Positions 22,868-35,161 of a DNA stretch of 64,000 nt are shown here, in pieces. The position numbers and the translations under genes were made by a program. The stretch is taken from NCBI GenBank assembly GCA_900169235.1, contig FWCC01000110.1, positions 1 through 64,000 of the forward strand, in the 5' to 3' direction. Numbering within the stretch: the first letter of the stretch is position 1; each line of letters starts with the position of its first letter. The DNA is from Zarea fungicola (Eukaryota; Ascomycota; Sordariomycetes; Hypocreales; Cordycipitaceae). Under the pieces are notes generated by a model. The model made no database searches, was not told where the DNA came from, and saw only the letters and a list, made by a program, of their open reading frames with translations.

Positions 22868-23902
22868 TGCTGCGCTGCGATGTATCGTATGTAATGGAAA
22901 CTGCCGTGCTGCTTTTGACTTGTTCGTGGCGGAATCGACCGTTCAAGGTGGTGTCACTGGCTCCTCTGTATCGGTGGAAATATGTCCAGACTTGTAATAC
23001 GCAACATAGGGTGTAACCGGACTCTCTCTCTCTCCAATAAACCGGATTGGTACAGAAAAAAACGATGGAAAAAGAGGTGGTGTAGATGGAGGAGATGAAT
23101 GGCGTTTGAACCAAGGGGGTTTCAAGAAAGTCGGGCGGGCCGAGCTTTCGCAGTCTGGGAAAATGGATCTTGGCTGCGGCCAGCTTAGCCGAGGCTTGTG
23201 GTTGGAGATGTCGCAACCCAGACTTGGCTTAGCCAGGGACGTCCTCTCTATGCAACCAATTATTCTTATTAACCAATAACTTGAGCACTGGGGTAGTAAG
23301 CAAAGTACGCCGCGGATTCATCTTCCTCGGCTCGTTGATCTTACTCAGTAAGGCAGACAAACTCACCCAACCTACAGATTACGGACCGTGTCATTTTCCC
23401 CGGACTGAGCCAAATTCCGTCCACATAGCTTTTTCAGAAGCTAATAATACGATCCGCTCAAATGCCCCGCAAAAATGTCACTCCTCATACAAAATCCATA
23501 CAAATCATCCACAGAGATAAACCCCGTATTCGCCGGCTCCGGGTATCTGGTATTCTGCCGACGCACCTTGCCCACACGGCCGAAACGCGCGGCTTTGCGC
23601 CGGCAATGCAGTTTTTATTATTAATTACCCAGTAGTTAGTTACCGAGCAGTTAGTATCCGTACCCGTACTTGCCGAATTTGGCCTTTAAACTACGCTGGC
23701 CAATCCTTGCTTTGCCTCGACTTCTTCCCCTACTCTTGGAAACACTACGTTGACGAACCCCGTATTATTACAGAGTCTGGTTGACTTTAAACAACCAACT
23801 AGTTGCTACATTCCAAGTCCCAAACATATACACTCACGTTGCCATTGTATCGTACCAACTTGATTTTTCTACTTTTTTATTTTATCAAAACAAGGGCAAA
23901 AA
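22868..23902. other. Intergenic region upstream of the thioesterase
   Basis: About 1 kb, running to the 3' end of the oxysterol-binding protein gene. No recognisable gene or RNA. Confidence 0.4.
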
Positions 23903-26900
23903 TCACTGCTCGTCATCCTGAAAGACGGGCTCCAGACCAGCCCACGCATTCGAATCCCCCTCTGGCCCAGCCTTCTCCCTCCTCTTCCAGTAATCCCCGT
24001 TAAATTTCCAGTACGCCTCGCCCGTCACCTCGCAGCGCGCCCTCGTAAACCACGCAGGCTTAAATTCCTCGCCCGTCGTCTCACGCTTGCGGCGGCGCGC
24101 CCGCTGCGCCTCCTCCAGCCGGTTCTTCTCCGTAGCCGCCAAGTCGTACTCGCCATCCTCCATCGCCCGCTGATCCGGCCGCAGACGCGAGTCGGTCGGC
24201 GCGATCCACGGCCGCAGCTTCTCGTCAATGTGGTTAAACGTCAGCACAAACGGCGTCAGGTTGAACGGGATGCCGTTGGGCCGCTCGTTGGCCTGCCACA
24301 CCAGGTACGCGCGGCTCGGGTCCGTCATGCCGCCATTGTGCACATGCTCCTCCCCACCCTTGGAGGACGCATCCAGGTTGGCCTCGTAGCCTGGCGTGAG
24401 ACGCGCATACAGCTTCGAGTTCCAGCGGCCGCCCATGCTGAACCGCACCCCACCGTCCGCGTCCATGACCTTGCCGGCCACCTGGTACGCGCTGGAAATC
24501 TTCCACCCGCGAGGCTTCATCTCCAGGATCGCCACCTCGCCCGTTGTCCAGTTCTTCACCTCCATGGTTCCGTAGTGGTCAATTGTAGGGTTGCCGGTGA
24601 TGATGCCGATAACAGACGACGTGACCTTTTTCCAAGAGTAAAAGTCCTCCTTGCCACCAGACGTCGGCCGTACCTTGAGGAACCAGGTACCCAGATGCGC
24701 CACGTCAAATGACTTGCCGTAAAACTTGGACTTGACGTTCGACTCACCCCAGTAGGTCCAGTTGGGAGACTCTGCCCAGGCTGCACCGATGGGCGGGTGA
24801 TGGCTGACCTGTTCCGTAAAGAAACGGTAGTTCTTGTCTGGTCGCACGTACTCAAACGTCTCTCCGAGAAGGGGATTAAAGGGCTTGGCCACACGTCCAA
24901 TGCTCGACGCGTACTCGCTGGCTGCAAAGGCAGCTACGTAGATGATGCGCTCCAGTGAGTCGGGGCGTGAAGCGGCCATGTCAAGTAGGTCCGCATACTC
25001 CATATCCTCACCGCATCTGTATAACAGCGAAGTAGGCTCGTTAAAGGACACAGGAAGAGTCATCTTGGTCATGTCCTTACCAATCATGGACTTGAGAATG
25101 GACTACAAAAACTGGGTTAGTGGGTTTCGAAGTTGTCAAAAATGTACTATACATACCCAGAGCGAAATCTTGGGGCGGTCATCAGCGTCCATCTTTAGTC
25201 TGTGTCGAATTCCATTTTCGTAGCCACTAAATGATGGCGTAATATCAAGTGAAGACGAAACAACCGCACGTGGCTCTGTAGGCTGTGATTCTGGAAGCTC
25301 CGTGACTTCAACCTCACCAGAGTCAACCGCGTCAAAGAATTCATCGCCATCGTCGGAATCCGAGTCTGAAAAGTCGGCAACCTGATCAAGTGCCGTCTGC
25401 CGTCTCGCAGCCGGCGCAGGGCGGCTGGGTGATGTGGGTTCAACCTGCACCTCATCTTGAATCCTTTCAAGCACCGGTACCCCTTCCACAGGGGTGCCGC
25501 CCTCCATGACTTCGCGGAGAGCCTTCTTGGTAAGCTTGCGTTTCTTCTCCGACTCGTCAACCCGCGCCTCAAGGACCTCTTGCTCGCGGGCCACCTGAGC
25601 CATGCTCTCTTCCCACATCTGCCGCATGTTGGTTTCGCGCTCCAGTCTGTACTTCCAAAACGCATCGCGGTCCTTTGATATCCGCATCAGGTCGCCAATG
25701 AGACCAGTTAGGCTTTGGATGGCACCATCGTACGTTGAGAGTGCCTGTGTCACCCTGGTGTCGGAGAGGGGAGTGGCGGGCCGCTGCGACAGTTCCTTCA
25801 TGAGAGCGTTGTGGACGCCAGTCATGGTCTCCAGCTGCAACTTTGCCGACTGTGCTGTAATGTTGAGCGCGTCCTTGGTGGTGCGAGGATCGTGGCGCAC
25901 GCTCGGATCGTCAAACTCTTCTTCGTCGTCGTCATCGCCGTGAATCTCGGCGCCGCCGTCGTGAGCGCGCGACGTCCCACCATCAGTAACAGCGTCAAGA
26001 ACATCATCCTCTTCAACGCTTCCAGCAGTGCTTGCTCGTGTGAGACTGGCCCGGGTGGGGTCAGATTTCTGGGGGGAGAGCTTGGCACTGGATACTGACC
26101 TCGTGGGCAAATGCGAGCTGCTGAGGCGGCGGTCAGAGATGCTGGCGCTTTCGCTGTGGTTGTCCTGGACAGAGAGAGAGTTGGGGTCGGCCTTGGCTTG
26201 TCGCAGTAGCTCGGCGTGTTTGGCCGTCTGCTTCTCGTCCTCTTTGGCCTGGTCCTTGGTCCACTGGATGGAATTATTGAGAGCCCAGAACCAGCGCTTG
26301 GCTTCGACCTCGTGGTTTGCCTTGAGGGTGTATTTGACAGACGACTTTCCAATAATTTCAAATTTCGTCTTTTCATCCGGGCTCATGTGCAGTCTGGCGA
26401 TGCGCATGTTGATGGCACCACGGCAAGCCGAGTCAGCATCGTCCTGATGCTTGTAGTAGCTGAGCACGCCATTTTCAAGGACAAACCAGCGCAGTTGGTA
26501 GCCTTTGCGATAGTTGGTCCACTTCTTGAGATAGCCCTTCATCTCTCGCGCTTCTCGGCCTGCTACAAGCTCGCCATTGGCGTTGGACGTGACACCCTGG
26601 GAGGCGGCTTGGCCGAGCACGGCTTTTTCTTGAATGCCCCTTTGTGCAGCGACGGCAGCTGGTGACTTCTTGAGAATGGCCTTGATGGAATCATCGTGGC
26701 AGATGGACTGGGGGAGCTTGCCCTTGCGGTCACGGCGAAAGGGGTCGGCGCCGTGGAGAAGCAAAACTTGGATAAGAGCAATATTCTTTTTACGGGCGGC
26801 CTCGTGGAGAAGGGTACCGCCAGTCTGGAGTGTAATGGTCTCGGAGACAAATTCGGGGCTGTTGATGTCAAGGACGGCCTTGAGGCGGGGCTCCTCGAGG

Positions 26901-28085
26901 ACCTGAGCAAGGGAGTCGTAGTCGCCTCTGGCAATGAGCTCCTGGACCTGTCGTACTTTGGAGTCGGTAAAGAGCGAGCGCGAGAGCTGCAGAAGCTGGA
27001 AAATTTCGGGGTTCTTGGCGAGGTCGATGGGGAACTTGCCCTGGAGGTTGATGAGAGCTTCGTTGATGTCCTTTTGCTCGAGGAGAAGCTTGACGGCCGA
27101 GGTGCGTCCGTGGGTGGCAGCGACGTGCAAGGGCGTGTTGCCGTCCTTGTCACGGGCGTTGACATCAATCAGACCGGCGCCATCAGACAGGACGTATTCA
27201 ATGACGGGAAACTCGGCGCACTGGAGAGCGAGGTGGAGGACGGTGGTGTCGTCGAGTGTGGTTGGCGCGGATGCCGTGGCGCTGGAGGAGATGCTGGCGC
27301 GGCCGAGGCCGTCGGCGCTCTCTCGAATGATTTTGGAAATAGCAGCGGTGTCTCCATTGCGGAGGGCCTCGACGATGCGAAACTTGCGAACAGACTGCTC
27401 GAGGCTGGGGCCCTTGTCCTGGACGGGGACAGTGGCGGGCTTCATGGCGGGCGGCGGCGGCGCTGACTGAGGCGGAGGGATCTGCTGTGAGGGAGTTCTA
27501 CTCAGAGAGAGTCGGCTGGTATGGGATATGGTGCGCGAAATTGGGTTGGAGGACTTGGATCCTAGCTTGGGAGAGGCTGCGCCCCCGGTGGTGGTAGAGC
27601 GAGCGTCGTCGGAGCCCGACTCGTCGTCGCGAGTGTCCCGTCGTCTGAGCAAAGAGAGCGCGGCCGAGGATTTGGAGCGCTTATGCGTACCACTACTAAG
27701 CAATGAAGAAAGGGTGAAAGAGTCAGCTTGTGAAGGAAGTTTAACAAAGAAAACGTAAAGGAAAAATAACAAATGCAGACGGACGGTATGGAGGCGGGGC
27801 TGTGGGCAAGCTGGCAACGTTATAACTAGCAGTTGCATCTGCGTCTTGGCAGTGCAGGTGAGTCGGTCCACCACTCCTTGCTCACCACCACGGCATGTGG
27901 ACTGGAGCTGCGCAGAGGGGGGAAGCCGCACAATGCTGGCAAAAACGAAGACGAGAACGAGCACTGGGTAGGTAGTAGGTAGTTGGGTAGTTACAAGAAG
28001 GTAGGTGGTTTGCCGCGCAAAAATCGACCAGTGGAAAAAGCAAAGAAGGGAGAGGATAGACATACAGGTCGCCAGTGTCTGACAT
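23903..28085 (-). CDS. Oxysterol-binding protein with ankyrin repeats, PH domain and ORD (Osh1/Osh2 type)
   Basis: Three exons: 28066-28085, 25157-27695 and 23903-25102, giving 1252 residues. Family members exchange sterol and PI4P at membrane contact sites. Order: a Ser-rich start, ankyrin repeats (about 105-260, with DKDGNTPLHVAATHG), a PH domain (about 391-480, from MKGYLKKW to WFWALNNSIQW), an acidic linker with coiled-coil character, and the ORD. The ORD signature EQVSHHPP lies in the last exon. The first exon encodes only MSDTGDL and is separated by a 370-nt intron; the splice to SGTHKRSKSS is my inference from phase and acceptor. If it is wrong, the frame is also open upstream to 28063, but that stretch is hydrophobic and unlikely to be coding. 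Confidence 0.92.
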
Positions 28086-29647
28086 GGCGGTGGTTTGGTA
28101 ATTGACCAGGCAATTGCTTCGCGACGCAGAGGGTAGTAAATGATGCAAGCTTAATTTGGTTCCCCCAGCTTGGCACTTCTTGGAGGAGGGGCAACAGAAA
28201 TGGTAGGTCCAGGTAGGATGTGAGCTGGCTGTGTTCTAGACCAGGGGAAAGCGGTCAGGGTGGGCGAAGGCTAATGAAGGGGGGCAAGTTTAGCTGGACA
28301 GTATTTTAGTTGCTGTTCATCATCAGGCTCAGAATGGATGATAATAAAAAGTAAAGATAAAAAAAACGTTGTGACGGAAAAACTGTCAGTGGGGGACGGG
28401 CAAGATGGTGGAACAATTCAGCTGCAACAGGGGAATCGTTGGAGCAAACAGGTTGTATAGCCGTGACTGTGCTGCTGGTGGTGCCTCTGTCACGGAAATA
28501 GTACCAGTAATGCGGCCGAGTTACTCCGTACTCCGTACCTACTTGGTGTTAGTTGGCTACCGAATGTGTACCTATTTGATTACTTAGGCTACCTGTAACT
28601 TGGTTAGTTCGCGGAGCATGGTGATGGTTGCCATGGTGGATGGGTGGTGTGGATGGTGTGTGGTGGCGGGCTAAAAGCCGTTCATAACTAGTTACTCCAA
28701 ATAGCTACTACAAATAACTAGTCTGAACCTTGCTAGCAGAAGACGCGCAATGCAAATCTTGGACGAGGATGCAAGCCGATATTGTTTGGCAGTGCATGGC
28801 GGGCACTTGCAAGATGTACCTATTAACTAAACGCATGTACCTCTGTACTTTGTTCTGTCAGTAGTCACGACATCGTCCTTCAAGGCCAGCCCAGTTAAGA
28901 CATCAAAAAAGCACCAAGCTTACTGCCCAAATGTGGCAATATAAAAAGCCGACCCGACTGTGTTCAGTGCACTTTTAACTTTACGACGTACAGGTGGCGC
29001 AGACTGATCCGGCTACTAAACCGTAGTAACACGCTGCGGCCAGCTATCCGTCGCTGCCGTTGAACAAAGTCAAAGTCATCTCTTGGTGCAGACTTATTCG
29101 GGGATAGTCCAAATGTGAACAGCTCGCAAAAACTACCCTGCGGGTTGCGCAAACTATGACGTCTTTTATGCAGCTCTTTTTAGTGCGAGCTAGCTTTGCA
29201 TATGGGATGCCATGTGTGGTGTGGTGCCGCCGCGACTACAAACAGGCATTTTTTATCAATAACGCCGGCTGGTGGCGGCGGTCTTTCGGCGTATTAAAAA
29301 GAAAGACGAGCTATCAAGTTTCGCATTCGTAAAATTAAACAGCCCAATGAGGTAAATGTATTCTCCAGTGCTACTGTGGCACAGCCACTCTCAACGTTGC
29401 AAAGTCACCACATCGCAAGCCTCGCCACTCAAACGTCCAACCGCCAAGCTAACCCGCTCCTGGAAAGCGAACAGTAACTACTGCAAAGTATTTCAATTTG
29501 ATTATAAACAGAAACGAATGGTACTCCGTACATAGCCCCAATTTATATCCAACTACATCATATGTACACGGGAGCTTTGTTAATCCCAATTATTAATCCA
29601 ACACAGCCGTCCTGCCCATGAACTCGTTATCCGCTAACTCGGCCCGG
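28086..29647. other. Long intergenic region with TACTCCGTA elements
   Basis: About 1.56 kb upstream of the oxysterol-binding protein. It contains a doubled TACTCCGTAC element at 28522-28538 and another at 29521-29531. No gene is supported. Confidence 0.4.
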
Positions 29648-31027
29648 TCAACCAAGCCGCATAATCATACCCTTCTTAATCGCCTCCTTCTCCCTCCTAC
29701 CCAGCGGATCTCTGTTATCAAACGCCGCACTCTTGCGCTGCACGCTCGTCCACGTCGTTATATCGTAGTGATCTCCGCCCAGAATGCTACGGCCGCCCCG
29801 ATCTGGGCTCACGCCGGCATGCTGCTTTGATAAAAGCTTGAATGCGTTCCCATAGCCCCATGGATCGTTCTTGTTGTGCGTCGACTTTGGCAGTTTGACC
29901 TTGTCGTCGCACTCCGCGATGAAGCCCTCCAGGCCCTTGGGCCCGCGCAGCGTGATGTTGTGCTTCCTGGCGTACGCCAGCACGTAGTCGTCAAAGTGGC
30001 CGGTGTCGTAGTTGAACGCACCGGGGACCTTCTCCTCGCCCTCCTCAAGCAACCCGTTCTCGCGGGACTCGTGGGCCAACCTCAACCACACGGCCATCAT
30101 GGTGCCCAGGTTGGGGACATCGCCCATGACGCCTTCGCGGTCGAGACGCGCCACCATGGTCAGCAGCATGCGGCCAACCATGCTGTACGCGTCAGAAGTG
30201 GCATCTCCAGAGTTGACCCTATTATTTGTTTTTAATATTATTGATTAGCATGGGTTTCCCTGCATATTACCAGCCCACCGTAGGCGATTCCAATACAGTG
30301 TTGGGGGGGGGGGCGGCACTTACAGTCCAATGGCATCACACTCTTCATCCAGTAGCCAGTAGCCAGTCGCTTCGACAATGGACCACTGCTTCCTCCAATC
30401 CCCTTCCGCCTCGGCAAAGTCTACCAGCAGATTCTGCAACATCTCAATGAGCCCATACCCAAAGTGCTCGTTGTACGTATACATGTTGAAGTTGTCTGGG
30501 TTGCGCAGCGTCGCGAGGATGTACTGTGAGAGGTACTTGTGCCGTCCTGCCTCGGTCATGGACCATGCATGGTCGGGATGGTCCTCTGGCTTCTTCCTGC
30601 ACATGCACGTCTTGCCATCATCGCACTTGGCCTGGCCTGCTGCCTTTTCCTTGTCCCATTCTTCGTCTTCGTCCTCCCCCTCCTCCTCCTCGTCCTCGTC
30701 CTCGTCCTCCTTCTCGTCCGCACTTGGGCTGGGCTGCTCAAAGATTGGGGGGCAGCTGCACTCAAACGCGTAAGCTTTGGCAGCGTCCTCTAGCAGCTCC
30801 TCGAAGCCGTCTTCCACGTTGCCAGAGGCAGACATCTTAGCCCAGCGGCTGTCGTCTGGTCGCGGGGGCTTTGCTGTTTCCTTTGGAGCAGCCTTTTTCT
30901 TGGGAGCAGCAGCAATGGGAGTGGTAGTAGCAGTGGCAGCGGCAGTAGCATCGGCCAACGGTGCCGCCTTGGCCTTTTTGGCCTTGCCTGCATCGCCATC
31001 GCTTGGGGCACGTCGCTTAGGTGGCAT
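29648..31027 (-). CDS. Conserved fungal protein of unknown function with Cys motif and acidic tract
   Basis: Two exons, 30324-31027 and 29648-30218, giving 424 residues. The start MPPKRRAPSDG is basic and nuclear-like, followed by Lys/Ala-rich sequence. Then come a C-S-C motif (FECSCPPIFE), a long Asp/Glu run, and a second Cys group (KCDDGKTCMCRKKPEDHPDHAW) that could bind metal. The rest is mixed helical, with FGYGLIEMLQNLLVDF and KHNITLRGPKGLEGFI. I recall this Cys-plus-PxHxW layout from fungal proteins of unknown role but cannot name a domain. The intron (105 nt) contains a run of 11 G at 30303-30313. An upstream in-frame ATG at 31051 is possible. Confidence 0.8.
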
Positions 31028-31588
31028 GATTAATCTGTACCAAACATGCACTAATTATGTACCCGTCACGGCCTTGGTGGGGATAATTCAGAATATCCCT
31101 TGAAATCGTGTAGTAAAAACCTGGGGTGCAGGAATTGGGTGAAACCATAGACGCCCAGTGGTAGGTAATTAACATAACAAGCACATGGAGACGCGCTTCG
31201 CGTTGTGGCTCACTAGCCCGATCTGGGCACGCCACTGTGTGAATGTGAGTGCACAACTACTGTATAGCCCCTACAAGCAGTTACTCGACTCCTATATTTC
31301 GATTGTGCATAGTATAGTATTGTATTGTGTCATATCGTATTGTCTTGTCTTGTATTTGGTCCTTTTTCTCTCAATGTTGCCTCAAGGTCCACACACCTAA
31401 TCGAGACAACCTAGTTACAAGAAGGGAAAAAAGCCGAGACATTACTTGCCTTGCTAACGCTCGTACAATACCTGGCGACTAAAATTAGCTACGGACATCT
31501 TAGTTAAAGACTGAATTTACTGGTAACAATTGCTGACTTCCATGTCGAAATTTTAGCAAAGATTTAACAGTAATTTGGCAAAATGTCT
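31028..31588. other. Intergenic region upstream of the unknown protein
   Basis: About 560 bp. It includes a stretch of TATTG/TCTTG-like short repeats near 31300-31360. No coding content. Confidence 0.4.
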
Positions 31589-32504
31589 TTATCCAATCAC
31601 TTTGCTCACGTCAATCTCGTCCTGTACACGGCTGTTAGCAGTCAACTTGGGCCGGGGAAGAGTCCTCCTCCTGCAGCACAAAACGTACCCCGAATTCTCC
31701 AGGGATTATGAGGCCCTCAATTGCCCAAGTTTCGAGCTTCGGGTGCGCCCTGACGTACTTTCTATACTCTGGTGCACCTGGACGCAGGACATTGTCCGCC
31801 ACCACATGGCTCCCCTTCTTCAACAGCTGCAGCGACTCAGCCACCTGGAGGTCCACGTGGTACAGCTCCTCGACATGATCCAGGAACAGCATGTCAATGC
31901 TCTCCAGCTTACCCTCCTGCTTCAATCGCGCTAGGCAGTCTGCTGCGCGGCCCGTGGCCACCTTGACTACGTCGCCCAGGCCGGCCAGGTCGACAACGTT
32001 CATGACGATGCCAGCAAAGACGGGGTCGGCCTCCAGACTCCAGAGTACAGGCCGGGGGGCGGCTTCTTGCTCTCCACCCTCTGTTGGAGCTGCTGCCTTG
32101 TGCGCATCTCGCAGCGCCTTGCCGAATAGAATGGCCGAGTAGCCCACGTAGCCGCCAAGCTCGACAACGACAACGGGCTTCGTCTCCGCGATGAGAGCGG
32201 CCACCTTTTGGCCCTTGTCCGGCCCAATGTTAATTAGAAAGTCGGTTTGCGCGGCAAACTCGTCGATGGCGGCGCAAATTGCGTCGGGATTGTTACGCAT
32301 GCTGGGAAGCTGCGGGTGCTCGCACAGCCAGCGCAGGAGCACAGCTTCGCGGCCGTCATTCCACTGGACGAGGACCTCGGTCAGTTTCATGGAGCAGGAG
32401 TGTAGCAATAAGGGCTTACGACATACATCTGGATAATCATCTCCAAATTCCTCCCGTTTTTTGAGCGAGGGATACTTTCCGTACAATTTGCGTCTTTCCT
32501 CCAT
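31589..32504 (-). CDS. Catechol O-methyltransferase-like SAM-dependent methyltransferase
   Basis: Best model: 32427-32504, 31689-32375 and 31589-31621, giving 265 residues. COMT-type enzymes transfer methyl from SAM to a hydroxyl of catechols. Marks are the start EERRKLYGKYPSLKKREEFGDD, SAM motif I (VVVELGGYVGYSAI), the metal-binding Asp in MLFLDHVEELY, and DNVLRPGAPEYRKYV. Both introns could also be read through. The 51-nt first intron adds 17 residues in frame, and skipping the second intron gives a different tail ending at 31635. I prefer splicing because GTACGT, TGCTAAC and TACAG are all present, and the spliced tail DEIDVSKVIG looks like family C-termini. Confidence 0.82.
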
Positions 32505-32911
32505 TGTAAGTGAGTGCTTTCTTTGTGATCTGAAAGTGTATGGAGGGGCAGAGAGAAAGGCTGCGTATAAGTAGCCAGCCAGTGAAGCATATTTAAAAGT
32601 TGACTAATAAAACTGCGCTTATCCTGATGCAGTTACATTACCGCCTCCATGAGTTATAGTCGTGTATATCCTTCAATTTGTGACTCAATAAGGCTGCTCT
32701 TGAAACCTAAGTGGGCAAGAGTGTGGGGTGCTCACAGCCGTCCAAGGACGGGGCGGGACAAGAAATCATTACGTTTCACAGCGCGGAGATTGTAAAAGCA
32801 GTTGAGGCAATAATTTTGAGAAACCATGAGCTGTATTGAATTGGTGTGGAAAGAGTGCTCCCTCACTCCGTTCTACTGCGGGTGATGCGATGCATGGACT
32901 CTACCCACGAA
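32505..32911. other. Intergenic region
   Basis: About 400 bp between the methyltransferase start and the xanA 3' end. Nothing recognised. Confidence 0.4.
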
Positions 32912-34201
32912 TCACTCATCTGGCCCGCGAGGCAGCTGGCTGCCAGCAATGTTGCATTGCCGGAACAAGCGGACCTCATCCTCGGCAAACGCTCCCACAA
33001 CAGAGTGAATGAGCCCGCGGTTGTGGAAGAGCACCAGGTCCCCCTCCTGCCAGTCATGCGCGTACACCAGATCCGGTGCAATGCCCGGCCGCTGCAGACG
33101 GTGCACAGTGGCTCTCACCTGTTCCAGGTCCTCGACCACGCTTCCGTCCTTGAGATGCAGCTTCCGAATCGCCGATGGGTGCACCTGCAGTGCCAGCTTG
33201 CCCGTCACGGGGTTCACCCAGCACATGGGTAAGATCTGCACCTTGGCCGCGTCGACTGGCGGCAGCTCCGACGGCGGCAGCTCCTTGCCCTCTGAGACAA
33301 GGCCGAGGCCGTCGGAACGGGATTTCGCGCCCGACATCCAAATGTACGGGTGCGCGGCATACTCGACCTTTGTGGTGCGGACGAACTCCTGATCGGCTGG
33401 CGAGAGCCGGTCGTACATGGCGTAGCCAGACGCAAACGCCGTGGTGCCCAGCGGCACCGTCAGCTCGTCCCCTGTGCCGTCGTCGTAGCGCAGGGTCTGG
33501 GTGCGGCCAGCGGGCACGCGGACGGCCAGGAGCGTCGTCACGACGGGCGGCGCGAGGTCGTAGAGCGCGGCGTCAATGTGCCACCGGTAGAAGCGCGTGG
33601 CAACCAGGTCGTCCGCGTCCGGGATGGCGCTCGCGTGGAACGTCTTATGGTGCGGGTGGCGGAGCCGGATGTCCGTCAGGCCCTCGTACGCGGCCACGAA
33701 GCCGTTGCCAATGACCTGGACCTGCGGCTGGTGCGGGATGGTCTTGAGGTCCGGGTGCAGCACGGAGCGCTTGGCGTCCAGGGTCTTGCCGTGGCCGTAG
33801 GCACCCACGGCCTCGGGGTCAAAGCGTTGGGTGATTTCGTACTGGGCCTTGGGCGACACGTGGCCTTGGTTCTTGACGACGAGCACCTGGTGTGTGAAGA
33901 GGGCGTCTCGGATTACATCAAAATCGCCATCTGGAGCAAAAGGGTCGTTAGCAGGTGTCCCTGCCACGTTTTTGTGTGTGCATGGGAGTACACACGGGGA
34001 TTATAGCTTACCAGAGGAGGTTACCGATTTTACGGGTTTTCTCCCACTGCTTTTATTTCATACCAAAAATCCATCTTGCCGTCATGAGAGTACTGCCGTC
34101 TTACCTCCGAGTTTCTCAATGTTGACATTAGGGACGGATGCACCAAAGTTGATGGAGGAGCCTGGTGTCTTCGCAAAAGGTTGGATCTCAGGAGCGGACA
34201 T
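32912..34201 (-). CDS. xanA: 2-oxoglutarate/Fe(II)-dependent xanthine dioxygenase (TfdA/TauD family)
   Basis: Two exons, 34105-34201 and 32912-33930, giving 371 residues. XanA converts xanthine to uric acid with 2-oxoglutarate and O2, replacing or backing up molybdenum-dependent xanthine dehydrogenase. The Fe ligands are visible as His150 and Asp152 (YRWHIDAAL) and His341 (GLIHSVVG), the positions expected from Aspergillus XanA. SINFGASVPNVNIEKLG and DFDVIRDALFTHQVLVVKNQ are typical N-terminal segments, and the splice joins them in phase. Other TfdA-family substrates cannot be fully excluded. GATA-type sites upstream suggest nitrogen control. Confidence 0.88.
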
Positions 34202-34342
34202 GTTGACTTGATTTTTTTGGTGTGTGACTTGGGGGAAATTAGGATGTGGGATGTGGGATGTAGGACTAGTTTTCTGTCCTGTAATATTGGCTATGCAGAT
34301 TGTCTTGACCATGCCAAGCTGTAGATGAGGGGAACTGCCCCA

Positions 34343-34457
34343 ATTTATACCAAAGATTCCAAAGATTACGGGCTATCCGCCATTGGTTGTGTCTCAAGAT
34401 AAGTTGCACAGCATGACACGTGAAGTGTTATCAGTGGGCCAATCTGACAACTGATAG
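34343..34457 (-). promoter_or_regulatory. TATA box and GATA-factor sites upstream of xanA
   Basis: On the gene's strand a TATAAAT lies at 34350-34343, about 145 bp before the ATG. Three HGATAR-type sites follow at 34397-34403, 34428-34433 and 34452-34457. Such sites bind AreA-type nitrogen regulators. I saw no TCGG-N6-CCGA site for the purine regulator UaY. Confidence 0.4.
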
Positions 34458-35161
34458 CTATTTCCGCTGGCTATTGCTCCGTAGTCTCCGTTGATTTTCT
34501 CTTCAATTTTGAGTAGCCGGCTATCCGATTCAAATGGAAAACTGTACATTTTTCTTCCTGCCAGGATCCATATATTACCTATCCAATCTGTATTCTTATC
34601 GACTTTACCATAGAGGATGTTAAGATCGCCAAGATTGAAACGTTGAGCAAGTACTGGACTATGCAGGGGCTACTCGATAGTCACAGTGTTTTGCAAGTAG
34701 CACGCGAAAAAAAAAAAAAAAATTGTTAGCTATTATTAACTTGATTTATGTAAAGACTGTTGTTGGTTTATAAAGAAAGTCATACAGTAAGTAGCCTGCA
34801 ATGCGTCAGCCGCTACCACTCAATGCGTTAAGGAAATCACAAAATAGAGCAAAGCAGAGGAAAGAAATTTACTTCTTCAAAATTAAAAATAAACGCCAAC
34901 GGATAGATTTTCGCAGAGTTATATTCTTCGGTCTTACATTTTTATTGAAAATAGCAGAATTGGTGTTGTTTTCGCGCGCTGTTAGTGAACAGGTACCGCA
35001 GCAAATTCGCGACAAGAATGTGGCCATTTTACTTAAACTTCATGATCCTTTCAAAAGTAGTATCTGTTTACTTACAAATATATGTACTTGCATATTCATA
35101 CCATTAACATTACCATTATTCATCTCAACATTATTACTGCATCATTCCCCCCTAAATAGCT
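34458..35161. other. Intergenic region with a 16-base A run
   Basis: AT-rich; a run of 16 A lies at 34707-34722. The 133-codon frame at 34801-35202 has no recognisable features and low-complexity composition. Confidence 0.4.

Noticed and set aside
26696..27470. 256- and 178-codon plus-strand frames inside the oxysterol-binding protein gene
   Set aside because: Antisense shadows of a GC-rich coding exon.
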